From assembly GCA_003612525.1 (NCBI GenBank), contig RAZD01000018.1, positions 1 to 64,000 of the forward strand: a stretch of DNA of 64,000 nucleotides, written 5' to 3'. The stretch is from a bacterium C-53 (GTDB lineage: Bacteria; Bacillota; Clostridia; Lachnospirales; Lachnospiraceae). This document shows, piece after piece, positions 9,346 through 16,875 of the stretch (position 1 is the first letter of the stretch; each line of letters starts with the position of its first letter). Below the pieces are notes generated by a model that was given only the letters and a program-made list of their open reading frames with translations, had not been told where the DNA came from and ran no database searches. Made by a program: the position numbers and the translations under genes.

Positions 9346-10071
9346 TTATACATTATATTTCTCAATCGTATAGCTTAAAATATCGGTCAGAATATAGCTT
9401 TCATATACTTCAAACGGCTTCTCCTGATTCTCATGCAGGCAGTAAGACGTCGCCTGAATCTTAAGCAGAGGTTTTTCATGGAGCAATCCCAGCATCTGCT
9501 GAATTTCCGCTTCTCCTGTGGTTGCGAATATATTCTGCTTCACTCTGGAAATATTTAATTTATAAAATGTTTTTAACACATCATATAAAGAACAACTGTT
9601 AAAATTAAATGATTCAAGCTTTGGAAACATCTCCGCCGGCAGAACTGCCGTACTCACGCAATAACGCTCTCCATCCGCCAGGTACAGGCATTTCAGCCGG
9701 TAAACTTCATCTTCCCCGGTAAGCTCGAGTTTTGCAGCCAGTTCCTCTCCCGCCTTCTCTCTGGAAAAATAAATCTGTTCTCTGCCGGGAGTCTTTCCTT
9801 CATGGATAATCGCTTCCGTAAAACTGTGTATTCTGGACAGGCCCTCTATTGAATTTTCTCTGACAAAACAGCCTTTTCCTTTAATTCTGTACAACATATT
9901 CTCCTTAACCAAATCATCCACTGCCCTCCGAACAGTGATCCGGCTCACCTGATATTTCTCACAAAGCTCACTTTCGGAAGGCAGAACCTGATTTGGTTTA
10001 TATTCCATTGACGTAATTTTTTCACGAATTTCCCGTTTTATGATCTCATATTTTGAAACGCTTTTTTCCAT
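9346..10071 (-). CDS. GntR-family regulator with UTRA domain (HutC type)
   Basis: A 241-residue transcription factor. The N-terminal winged helix (about 1-70) has LPSESELCEKYQVSRITVR, and the C-terminal UTRA domain (about 90-235) would bind a small effector, often a sugar phosphate or amino-acid-like ligand. It lies at the end of the ADP-ribosylglycohydrolase, kinase, transporter run, so it is the probable local regulator. Candidate sites are the palindromes at 12808-12818 and 10078-10092; the second overlaps its own ribosome site, consistent with feedback. The effector is unknown, but a riboside, ribose phosphate or vitamin-derived compound would fit the context. Confidence 0.9.
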   Translation of the reverse strand: MEKSVSKYEIIKREIREKITSMEYKPNQVLPSESELCEKYQVSRITVRRAVDDLVKENMLYRIKGKGCFVRENSIEGLSRIHSFTEAIIHEGKTPGREQIYFSREKAGEELAAKLELTGEDEVYRLKCLYLADGERYCVSTAVLPAEMFPKLESFNFNSCSLYDVLKTFYKLNISRVKQNIFATTGEAEIQQMLGLLHEKPLLKIQATSYCLHENQEKPFEVYESYILTDILSYTIEKYNV

Positions 10072-10077
10072 GTATCC

Positions 10078-10092
10078 CCCTGTAATACAGGG
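10078..10092 (-). promoter_or_regulatory. 15-bp palindrome overlapping the GntR ribosome binding site
   Basis: CCCTGTA-A-TACAGGG is a perfect inverted repeat 7 bases upstream of the regulator start. On the minus strand its right arm is part of the CAGGGGG ribosome site. It could be an operator for autoregulation, or in RNA a 5-bp hairpin hiding the ribosome site. Confidence 0.55.
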
Positions 10093-10109
10093 TCACGCCA
10101 TCCGCAGGT

Positions 10110-10805
10110 TTATGCTTCCTCCGCCTTTACTCTTTTGGCGATCTTTCTCCAGTTCCAGTAACCATAGGAGGAATTGCAGAGATTTACACATTTCATAATG
10201 ATGATTAATGCCGCCGACTGATCTCCGGACATTAGTACCATAACCCACATTGCGATAGACAGCGCATTGACGATGACCCACATAAGCCACTGCTCTGAGT
10301 AACGTAACAAGTATAACATACTTGCAATCACAGATACAACCGTTGTCAGAGAATCCATAAATGCGAAGTTGCCGCCCATCCATGTTAAAATTCTTGAGTA
10401 TGCCAGCGTGCCGGCCAATGTAACAGCGATTGTCCCGATTGCAAACTGCGGAGTCATGGTACGGAACTTTACTTCGCCGCCGGCAGAGGAATTTTTCCTC
10501 CACATAATAATTGCAATCGCGCTGACCGGAATCGAATACAGAAGATTATACATAATCTCGCCATACAGGGGAATGCTGAAGCAGTTGATTGCATACAAAA
10601 GGCTGTTGATAATTGCAAAGTACAAACCCGCAACCTTGCCCTTCGCCCCCAGTACCAGATTCAGGCTGCTCGACAATGTCAGTACGAGCATAAACATTCC
10701 TTCTTTGTTAATCAGCCACGCCACCGTCTGAAAAATCAGCACAAATGCCAGCCATGCTTTCTCCAGTGTACTCCAGTCCTTAAAAAAATCTTTTATTTTA
10801 TTCAT
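10110..10805 (-). CDS. pnuC: PnuC-family vitamin/riboside transporter
   Basis: A 231-residue integral membrane protein with about seven hydrophobic helices and the PnuC-type YSEQWLMWVIVNALSI stretch carrying a WxxW pair. PnuC proteins import nicotinamide riboside; relatives PnuT and PnuX import thiamine and riboflavin. The start at 10805 follows a clean GGAGG; a longer frame upstream is unlikely. Neighbours pull two ways: thiN downstream suggests thiamine, while the ADP-ribosylglycohydrolase and PfkB kinase upstream suggest a riboside. The sequence alone does not settle the substrate. Confidence 0.88.
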   Translation of the reverse strand: MNKIKDFFKDWSTLEKAWLAFVLIFQTVAWLINKEGMFMLVLTLSSSLNLVLGAKGKVAGLYFAIINSLLYAINCFSIPLYGEIMYNLLYSIPVSAIAIIMWRKNSSAGGEVKFRTMTPQFAIGTIAVTLAGTLAYSRILTWMGGNFAFMDSLTTVVSVIASMLYLLRYSEQWLMWVIVNALSIAMWVMVLMSGDQSAALIIIMKCVNLCNSSYGYWNWRKIAKRVKAEEA

Positions 10806-10880
10806 GATAATCCTCCATTCCTGCTCAACCTGCAAATTTGGACGCAGGCACAAATTCGACGATTAAAAAATCCTGATTTT

Positions 10881-11783
10881 TCAATCTAAGTTCCCCACTT
10901 TTTCATCAAATGTTTCCTTGCTCATAACAGGCCCCCGCACACCGACCATCGCCGCTGCAACGCGGTTGGCATACCGGATGCCTGCCTCTGTGTCATATCC
11001 TCTGACCATTCCTCCGATGACCGCTCCAATGTGGCTGTCACCGGCTCCGATGGTATCTGTCACCGACGCTTTGACGGCAGGTACTTTATGTACATCGTGT
11101 CCATCGTAATACAATGCCCCCAGAGAACCCAGTGTTATGATTACAAGGTTTCCTGTCTGTTCGTATATCATGCGGACTGCCTTTTCAATATCCTCTGTCT
11201 TCGAGTAATCGGCCGCCTCTTTTTCATTCAGGTGGAGAATCGGATGCACGGAAAATATCTGCTCCATCACCTCCGGGTCTATTCTGCCGATTACCGGGCC
11301 GGGCGCAAAAAACACCTGTTTCTCTTTCAGTCCGCAAATCCAGTCCGCAATTGCCTTCCCGCCTTCATTGCACACCTGATAACCTGCAATATATACCCTG
11401 TCATACAGACTCATATCAAGGCTGTCAAACCATTCCCGTCGGAAAGCCCCTTCAATCCCCTGTGAGGTGATAAAGGTCCGTTCGCCGTTCTTTTCCACCA
11501 GATCAAGCGTAAACCCGTTATCTTTGCTATCATCCTGAATCAAGATGCGATACCCGCATCTTTTCAATTCCGAAAAAATGATATCCGCATACGGCCCCTT
11601 TCCGACAGGCACGCACAGATCATGGTCACATCCCATATTTTTTAGAGTGCCCGCCACATTATAAGCGCATCCTCCAACTACGATCCCTGCCTCGCTGCTA
11701 AGTACATCTTCCCCGCTCTTTGGCAGACTGTCAATTTTCATAAGCATATCAATCATTGCAGCTCCAACTATCAGTGCTTTCAT
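10881..11783 (-). CDS. PfkB-family sugar or nucleoside kinase
   Basis: A 300-residue ribokinase-like enzyme. The N-terminal substrate motif has VVGGCAYNVAG and the C-terminal catalytic motif is DTIGAGDSHIGAVIGG, in which the Asp of GAGD is the base. It would phosphorylate a sugar or nucleoside hydroxyl using ATP in the cytoplasm. Its start overlaps the ADP-ribosylglycohydrolase stop by ATGA, so the two are coupled and probably act in sequence. A ribose, riboside or modified nucleoside substrate is a reasonable inference from the neighbours, but not proven. Confidence 0.88.
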   Translation of the reverse strand: MKALIVGAAMIDMLMKIDSLPKSGEDVLSSEAGIVVGGCAYNVAGTLKNMGCDHDLCVPVGKGPYADIIFSELKRCGYRILIQDDSKDNGFTLDLVEKNGERTFITSQGIEGAFRREWFDSLDMSLYDRVYIAGYQVCNEGGKAIADWICGLKEKQVFFAPGPVIGRIDPEVMEQIFSVHPILHLNEKEAADYSKTEDIEKAVRMIYEQTGNLVIITLGSLGALYYDGHDVHKVPAVKASVTDTIGAGDSHIGAVIGGMVRGYDTEAGIRYANRVAAAMVGVRGPVMSKETFDEKVGNLD

Positions 11784-12778
11784 CTCATCGTTTCCCTTCC
11801 TCTAAGTAAAATATCAATGTATGCATCGAAATCGACATCATTCTGTCTTCTCAAAATCTCAATATTCTCCGGCTTTATCGCGCTCATTCCTCTGAATGCC
11901 CCGCATATCGCAGCGGCCATAGCGCCAATTGTATCCGTATCCCCGCCCAGATTCGCACACAGCAAAGCGGCCTTATCCGGGTCCTGCGTATAATATGCCG
12001 CCGCAACCGCCGCCGGCACCGACTCAATAATGCACACGCCCGTGCCTATAACGTCATAAATTTTCCGAGAAAACATTTCTTCGTCATCTTTGTATTCTCT
12101 GGCGAATTCAAGCGCGAGTTTCGTACGCTCCTTCAGTCTTGGCGTAAAATGGTCAAACCCCTTTTTATAGCCTGCCTCCTCAATATCAAGAATATCTTCT
12201 ATGACTTTGTCAAAATCATCATTTACAATGGCTGAGCTGACACCTGCCGCAATCATCGCAGCGCCGGCAATTGTAACATTACTGGTATGTGTGACTCTGG
12301 ACACTCCGTACACATAATCTACCAATTCCTGCTTCTGATCCGGTGTAAACAAACAGCCGATCGGGGGGATTCTCATCGCGCTTCCATTCGAGAGCGCCTT
12401 ATCCGTCACCTTCTTATCCTCAATGCCATCCCTGAAATTCGCCAGTGCAACTTTGGAAGTCGGACCCAGGATATTATTTTCCCACGCATTTTCTTTCTCC
12501 GCCCACGCAAGCATCCTTACGGCAATGTCCTTTGCATCCGGCACAAATCCGGTTGCCGCAATCGAGTCCAAAAGAACGAGCGCCTGTCCGGTGTCATCTG
12601 TAAACTGGCCATACTTATAATTAAACGCCACCTCGCTTTCTTCCGGGCCGTCCAGAAAACCGTCAATTTTTTTCCCGAAAAACTTTTTCGCCCTTTCTCT
12701 GCTCCACAATTCCGCCGGCATTCCCATCGCATCGCCCAATGCCATTCCATAGAGCGCCCCTGCAACTCTGTCCTTCAT
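11780..12778 (-). CDS. ADP-ribosylglycohydrolase family protein
   Basis: A 332-residue DraG/ARH-type hydrolase. The N-terminus carries GALYGMALGDAMGMPAE and QFTDDTGQAL, and the C-terminal metal site is GGDTDTIGAMAAAICG; together these supply the Asp and Thr ligands of the two-metal centre. Members cleave N-glycosidic bonds to ADP-ribose on proteins or on small ribosides. It is the first gene of the cluster, with a GGAGAG ribosome site and a consensus promoter upstream. Coupling to a PfkB kinase and a PnuC transporter points to a small-molecule substrate rather than protein de-ADP-ribosylation; that is inference. Confidence 0.9.
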   Translation of the reverse strand: MKDRVAGALYGMALGDAMGMPAELWSRERAKKFFGKKIDGFLDGPEESEVAFNYKYGQFTDDTGQALVLLDSIAATGFVPDAKDIAVRMLAWAEKENAWENNILGPTSKVALANFRDGIEDKKVTDKALSNGSAMRIPPIGCLFTPDQKQELVDYVYGVSRVTHTSNVTIAGAAMIAAGVSSAIVNDDFDKVIEDILDIEEAGYKKGFDHFTPRLKERTKLALEFAREYKDDEEMFSRKIYDVIGTGVCIIESVPAAVAAAYYTQDPDKAALLCANLGGDTDTIGAMAAAICGAFRGMSAIKPENIEILRRQNDVDFDAYIDILLRGRETMR

Positions 12779-12807
12779 TTTGCTCTCCTTTCATATCATG
12801 TTGATAT

Positions 12808-12856
12808 TACAACTTGTATTTTAATTTATTATAAAAATGATCGTGCAATCTGTCAA
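12808..12856 (-). promoter_or_regulatory. Consensus promoter plus palindromic operator of the ADP-ribosylglycohydrolase cluster
   Basis: On the minus strand TTGACA (12856-12851), exactly 17 bp and TATAAT (12833-12828) form a perfect sigma-A consensus. The palindrome TACAA-G-TTGTA (12818-12808) begins a few bases after the expected transcription start, where a bound GntR protein would block the polymerase. Such a strong promoter with an operator fits a normally repressed operon. The rest of 12857-13078 shows no gene. Confidence 0.8.
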
Positions 12857-13078
12857 TCCATTCTTTCATTTTCAGATGTTTTAACAAAAATTATGCCTGT
12901 TTTTGTCCGCAAAAATAATAATTTTTGTGCATATCACACAAACACACGCTACGCACGTTATCCTTTATATGGAAATCCTGTTTCATTTTGGCCATTCAGC
13001 CTGTCATAATTCCGGTGAAATCGTATGACTCCAATGCAAATTTTATATCAAACCGCTCAATTCCTGCCGCACAGACCA

Positions 13079-13107
13079 TTTACTTTGACTCCTGTTTTCG
13101 CTATACT
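13079..13107 (+). promoter_or_regulatory. hydE promoter predicting a leaderless mRNA
   Basis: TTTACT (13079-13084), a 17-bp spacer and TATACT (13102-13107) lie so close to the hydE ATG (13114) that transcription should begin at or next to the start codon. There is no ribosome binding site in the 6 bases between. Confidence 0.65.
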
Positions 13108-13113
13108 GTTTTT

Positions 13114-14157
13114 ATGAAAGAATTCATTGATACCTTATTAAAAGAACACACTTTGAGCAGAGAAAATTTCATCCGCCTCATCGATGCAAGAACCCCGGAG
13201 CTTTCCGCATATCTGTTTGAGAAAGCAGACGCGGTAAGAAAAAAACATTTCGGCAATTCCGTCTATATACGGGGGCTGATCGAATTTACGAATTACTGTG
13301 TAAATGACTGCTACTACTGCGGCATCCGGAGAAGCAACCGGGAAGCATCCCGTTACCGCCTCAGCAAAGAGGCTGTTCTATCCTGCTGTGAAGAAGGATA
13401 TGCTCTCGGTTTCCGGACTTTTGTCCTGCAGGGCGGAGAAGACAGGCGGTATTCCGATGAAACGCTGAGCGATCTGATTGCTTCGATAAAATCACGGTTT
13501 CCGGACTGCGCCGTGACGCTTTCCGTCGGAGAGCGCTCTTACGACTCCTATCAGTCGCTCTTTGAAGCAGGCGCAGATCGCTATCTGCTGCGGCATGAAA
13601 CAGCGGATGAGGCACATTACAAAAAGCTTCACCCGGCGTCCCTCTCGCTTGAAAACAGGAAACAATGTCTCTGGAATCTGAAAGAAATCGGTTATCAGAC
13701 AGGCTGTGGATTTATGGTCGGTTCCCCCTGCCAGAGAACCGAATCGATTGCCGAAGACTTGTTGTTTATCCATGAACTGCAACCGGAAATGGTGGGCATC
13801 GGTCCGTTTATTCCGCACCACGACACGCCGTTTAAAGATTTTCCCAAAGGAAGCGTCGAACTGACTCTGTATCTGATCGGAATTCTGCGTCTTATGCTTC
13901 CGAAGTGTCTGATTCCCGCCACGACCGCACTTGGTACCCTGGACCCTGAGGGACGGGAAAAGGGCATTCTTGCGGGTGCAAATGTGTGTATGCCGAATCT
14001 TTCACCCATTTCCGTCCGCAAAAAGTATCTTCTATACGACAATAAAATCTGTACCGGGGATGAATCCGCCGAACACTTGAAATCCCTCTCGAAACGCATG
14101 GCAAAAATCGGCTTCCAGATCATAAAAAGCAGAGGCGATCACCCCGATAAAATATAA
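13114..14157 (+). CDS. hydE: [FeFe]-hydrogenase maturase HydE
   Basis: A 347-residue radical SAM enzyme acting in assembly of the hydrogenase H-cluster. The SAM iron-sulfur motif is the CX3CX2C in NYCVNDCYYCGIRR, and GEDRRYSDE and GIGPFIPHHDTPF follow as in HydE proteins. Length fits the family when translation starts at 13114; the frame stays open upstream to 12925, but the extension is unlike HydE and overlaps the promoter. No Shine-Dalgarno sequence precedes this ATG, so it appears to be translated leaderless. hydG follows 28 bases downstream and hydF after that. The hydrogenase itself is not in the window. Confidence 0.93.
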   Translation: MKEFIDTLLKEHTLSRENFIRLIDARTPELSAYLFEKADAVRKKHFGNSVYIRGLIEFTNYCVNDCYYCGIRRSNREASRYRLSKEAVLSCCEEGYALGFRTFVLQGGEDRRYSDETLSDLIASIKSRFPDCAVTLSVGERSYDSYQSLFEAGADRYLLRHETADEAHYKKLHPASLSLENRKQCLWNLKEIGYQTGCGFMVGSPCQRTESIAEDLLFIHELQPEMVGIGPFIPHHDTPFKDFPKGSVELTLYLIGILRLMLPKCLIPATTALGTLDPEGREKGILAGANVCMPNLSPISVRKKYLLYDNKICTGDESAEHLKSLSKRMAKIGFQIIKSRGDHPDKI

Positions 14158-14185
14158 AATCAGGAAAGGCATGGTGATTTTTATT

Positions 14186-15604
14186 ATGTATAATCCAAAC
14201 TCTCTTCGTGCGGAAGAATTCATTAACGATGAGGAAATCGTCCGTACGCTCTCCTACGCAGAGGAAAACAAACGAAACATTCCATTACTGAAGGAAATAC
14301 TGGAAAAGGCAAAACAGAAAAAAGGGCTTTCCCACAAAGACGCCGCCGTGCTCCTGGACTGTGATATCCCTTCCGTCAACCAGGAAATTTATGCGCTCGC
14401 CGAACAGATCAAAAAAGATTTCTACGGTAACCGCATTGTGATGTTCGCCCCTCTGTATCTGTCCAATTACTGTGTCAATGGATGCCTGTACTGCCCGTAC
14501 CATATGAAAAACAAACATATTCCCCGCAAAAAGCTGACACAGGAAGAAATTGTAAAGGAAGTCACCGCATTGCAGGACATGGGGCATAAAAGACTTGCAA
14601 TCGAAGCCGGCGAAGATCCTGTCAACAATCCGATTGAATACATTCTCGATTGCATCCATACGATTTACAGCGTTCATCATAAAAACGGGGATATCCGAAG
14701 GGTGAATGTCAACATCGCGGCGACGACCGTTGAAAATTACAGAAAGCTGAAAGAAGCGGGCATTGGCACCTATATTCTGTTTCAGGAAACCTACAACCGA
14801 AAAAGCTATGAGAGGCTCCACCCCACCGGCCCGAAACACGACTACAATTACCACACGGAAGCAATGGACCGCGCAATGGAGGGTGGAATTGACGATGTCG
14901 GAATCGGTGCGCTGTTCGGCCTTGAGCTCTACCGTTATGAATTCACAGGACTGCTCATGCATGCCGAGCATCTCGAAGCGGTTCACGGCGTAGGCCCGCA
15001 TACAATCAGTGTTCCCAGAGTGCGCCGTGCCGATGATATTGATCCGGATGCATTTGACAACGGAATCTCCGACGATACATTTGCAAAAATTGTCGCCTGT
15101 CTTCGGATTGCCGTTCCATACACAGGAATGATTATATCCACACGGGAAAGCAAAGCCTGCCGCGAACGCGTCCTGCATCTTGGCATCTCACAGATCAGCG
15201 GAGGCTCCCGCACAAGCGTCGGAGGCTACTATGAACCCGAACCGGAGGAAGAAAGCTCCGCACAGTTTGACGTGAGTGATAACCGCACGCTTGATGAAGT
15301 CGTACACTGGCTCATGGAACTTGGCTATATCCCAAGCTTCTGTACCGCGTGTTACCGTGAGGGACGTACCGGCGACCGCTTTATGAGCCTGTGCAAAAGC
15401 GGGCAGATTCAGAATTGCTGCCATCCGAATGCCCTGATGACTTTAAAGGAATATCTGGAAGACTATGCCGCCCCCGACACTGTGCGTATCGGAAATGAAC
15501 TGATTGAACGGGAACTTGACGGCATACCCAATGAGAAGGTACGGGGGATTGTAGTGGAAAATCTGAAAAAGATTGAAGAGGGAAGCCGGGACTTCCGGTT
15601 TTGA
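14186..15604 (+). CDS. hydG: [FeFe]-hydrogenase maturase HydG (tyrosine lyase)
   Basis: A 472-residue radical SAM enzyme that splits tyrosine to supply the CO and cyanide ligands of the H-cluster. The SAM cluster motif is CX3CX2C in NYCVNGCLYCPYHMKN, and the auxiliary cluster motif CX2CX22C starts at CTACYREGRTGDRF near the C-terminus. The start is placed at MYNPNS (14186), matching known HydG N-termini and preceded by GGTGAT; an in-frame ATG 15 bases upstream, with AGGAAAGG too close to it, is the alternative. It lies in a row with hydE and hydF and is probably cotranscribed with them. Confidence 0.96.
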   Translation: MYNPNSLRAEEFINDEEIVRTLSYAEENKRNIPLLKEILEKAKQKKGLSHKDAAVLLDCDIPSVNQEIYALAEQIKKDFYGNRIVMFAPLYLSNYCVNGCLYCPYHMKNKHIPRKKLTQEEIVKEVTALQDMGHKRLAIEAGEDPVNNPIEYILDCIHTIYSVHHKNGDIRRVNVNIAATTVENYRKLKEAGIGTYILFQETYNRKSYERLHPTGPKHDYNYHTEAMDRAMEGGIDDVGIGALFGLELYRYEFTGLLMHAEHLEAVHGVGPHTISVPRVRRADDIDPDAFDNGISDDTFAKIVACLRIAVPYTGMIISTRESKACRERVLHLGISQISGGSRTSVGGYYEPEPEEESSAQFDVSDNRTLDEVVHWLMELGYIPSFCTACYREGRTGDRFMSLCKSGQIQNCCHPNALMTLKEYLEDYAAPDTVRIGNELIERELDGIPNEKVRGIVVENLKKIEEGSRDFRF

Positions 15605-15662
15605 CAAATGCATTCACAAAACAGCTGCAAACACACCTGATTTTCAGAAAGGAAGAAAACGT

Positions 15663-16859
15663 ATGGGACTCAATGACACACCAAACGGCGAACGCGTCCA
15701 CATCGGCATCTTCGGTAAACGAAATGCCGGAAAATCAAGCATTATCAATGCCATCACGGGCCAGAACCTTGCCGTCGTATCCGAGGTCAGCGGTACGACA
15801 ACAGACCCTGTGTCAAAGGCGATGGAACTTCTGCCGCTAGGCCCTGTAATCCTTACCGATACCCCGGGCCTTGACGACTCGGGAGAACTGGGGAAGCTGC
15901 GTATGGAAAAGACATGGCAGGTCCTGCATCAGACGGATATCGCTATCCTGATTGTGGACAGCACAAAAGGGCTGTCCGATACCGATACAGAAATCCTGAA
16001 TGCCGTGAAAGCCAAAGGCATTCCGCATCTGACTGTCTATAACAAAATGGATATCTGTACCTCCCATCCCCTGCATCTGGATGAAACAGACGCCATCTGC
16101 GTGAGCGCAGTCAGCAAAATGGGCATCTATGAACTCAAAGAAAAAATCGCGTCGCTCGTTCCCCGGAATCATTCGGAGTTTCCAGTCATACGCGACCTTG
16201 TGAAACCAGGCGACCGCGTTCTGCTCGTCGTGCCGATCGATAAAGCCGCTCCGAAAGGACGTCTGATCCTGCCACAGCAGCAGACCATCCGCGAACTTCT
16301 GGACAATGGCTCCATATCCATTGTCGTGCGCGACAGTGAACTGGAAGAAACGCTTCAAAGCCTTCCGCAAAAACCCGCGCTCGTTGTGACAGACAGCCAG
16401 GTCTTTCAAAAAGTATCGGAAACAGTGCCAAAAGAGATTGCGTTAACCTCGTTTTCGATCTTATTTGCCAGACACAAAGGAAACTTAAAAGCTACGCTCA
16501 CCGGCACCCAAACGCTTGAATCCATAAAAGACGGCGACAAAATACTGATCTGTGAAGGGTGCACCCACCACAGGCAGTGCGGCGATATCGGCACAGAAAA
16601 GCTGTCTGCATGGATTCGAAAGTACACGGGATGCAGCCCCTCCTTTTCTTTTACAAGCGGCGCACAATTCCCGCACAGCCTCTCCGAATACCGCATGATT
16701 ATCCATTGCGGTGGCTGCATGCAAAACGAAAACGAGATGAAACACCGATACCGTATGGCATCAGACGCAGGGATTCCCATGACCAATTATGGGATTGTCA
16801 TTGCATATATGAATGGAATCCTCGAAAGAAGCATTGAGATTCTAAAGGGGAAGTATTAA
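15663..16859 (+). CDS. hydF: [FeFe]-hydrogenase maturase GTPase HydF
   Basis: A 398-residue scaffold GTPase on which the hydrogenase diiron subcluster is built before transfer to the apo-enzyme. The P-loop is GKRNAGKSSI, followed by DTPGLDD and NKMD G-motifs in an N-terminal GTPase domain (about 1-170). The C-terminal cluster domain has EGCTHHRQCGD and HCGGCM, the CxH...HCxxC ligands. The ATG at 15663 has an AAAGGAAG ribosome site; the hydG frame ends 58 bases earlier. It converges with a MATE transporter gene with only 16 bases between the stops. Confidence 0.95.
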   Translation: MGLNDTPNGERVHIGIFGKRNAGKSSIINAITGQNLAVVSEVSGTTTDPVSKAMELLPLGPVILTDTPGLDDSGELGKLRMEKTWQVLHQTDIAILIVDSTKGLSDTDTEILNAVKAKGIPHLTVYNKMDICTSHPLHLDETDAICVSAVSKMGIYELKEKIASLVPRNHSEFPVIRDLVKPGDRVLLVVPIDKAAPKGRLILPQQQTIRELLDNGSISIVVRDSELEETLQSLPQKPALVVTDSQVFQKVSETVPKEIALTSFSILFARHKGNLKATLTGTQTLESIKDGDKILICEGCTHHRQCGDIGTEKLSAWIRKYTGCSPSFSFTSGAQFPHSLSEYRMIIHCGGCMQNENEMKHRYRMASDAGIPMTNYGIVIAYMNGILERSIEILKGKY

Positions 16860-16875
16860 CACCGCTTTACCGGCA

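Noticed and set aside
10110-10805. Calling the PnuC-like protein a thiamine transporter (PnuT)
   Set aside because: thiN is close but so are riboside-type enzymes, and the binding-site residues cannot be assigned from the sequence alone.
12925-13113. A longer HydE start
   Set aside because: The 63 extra residues do not resemble HydE and lie over the promoter.
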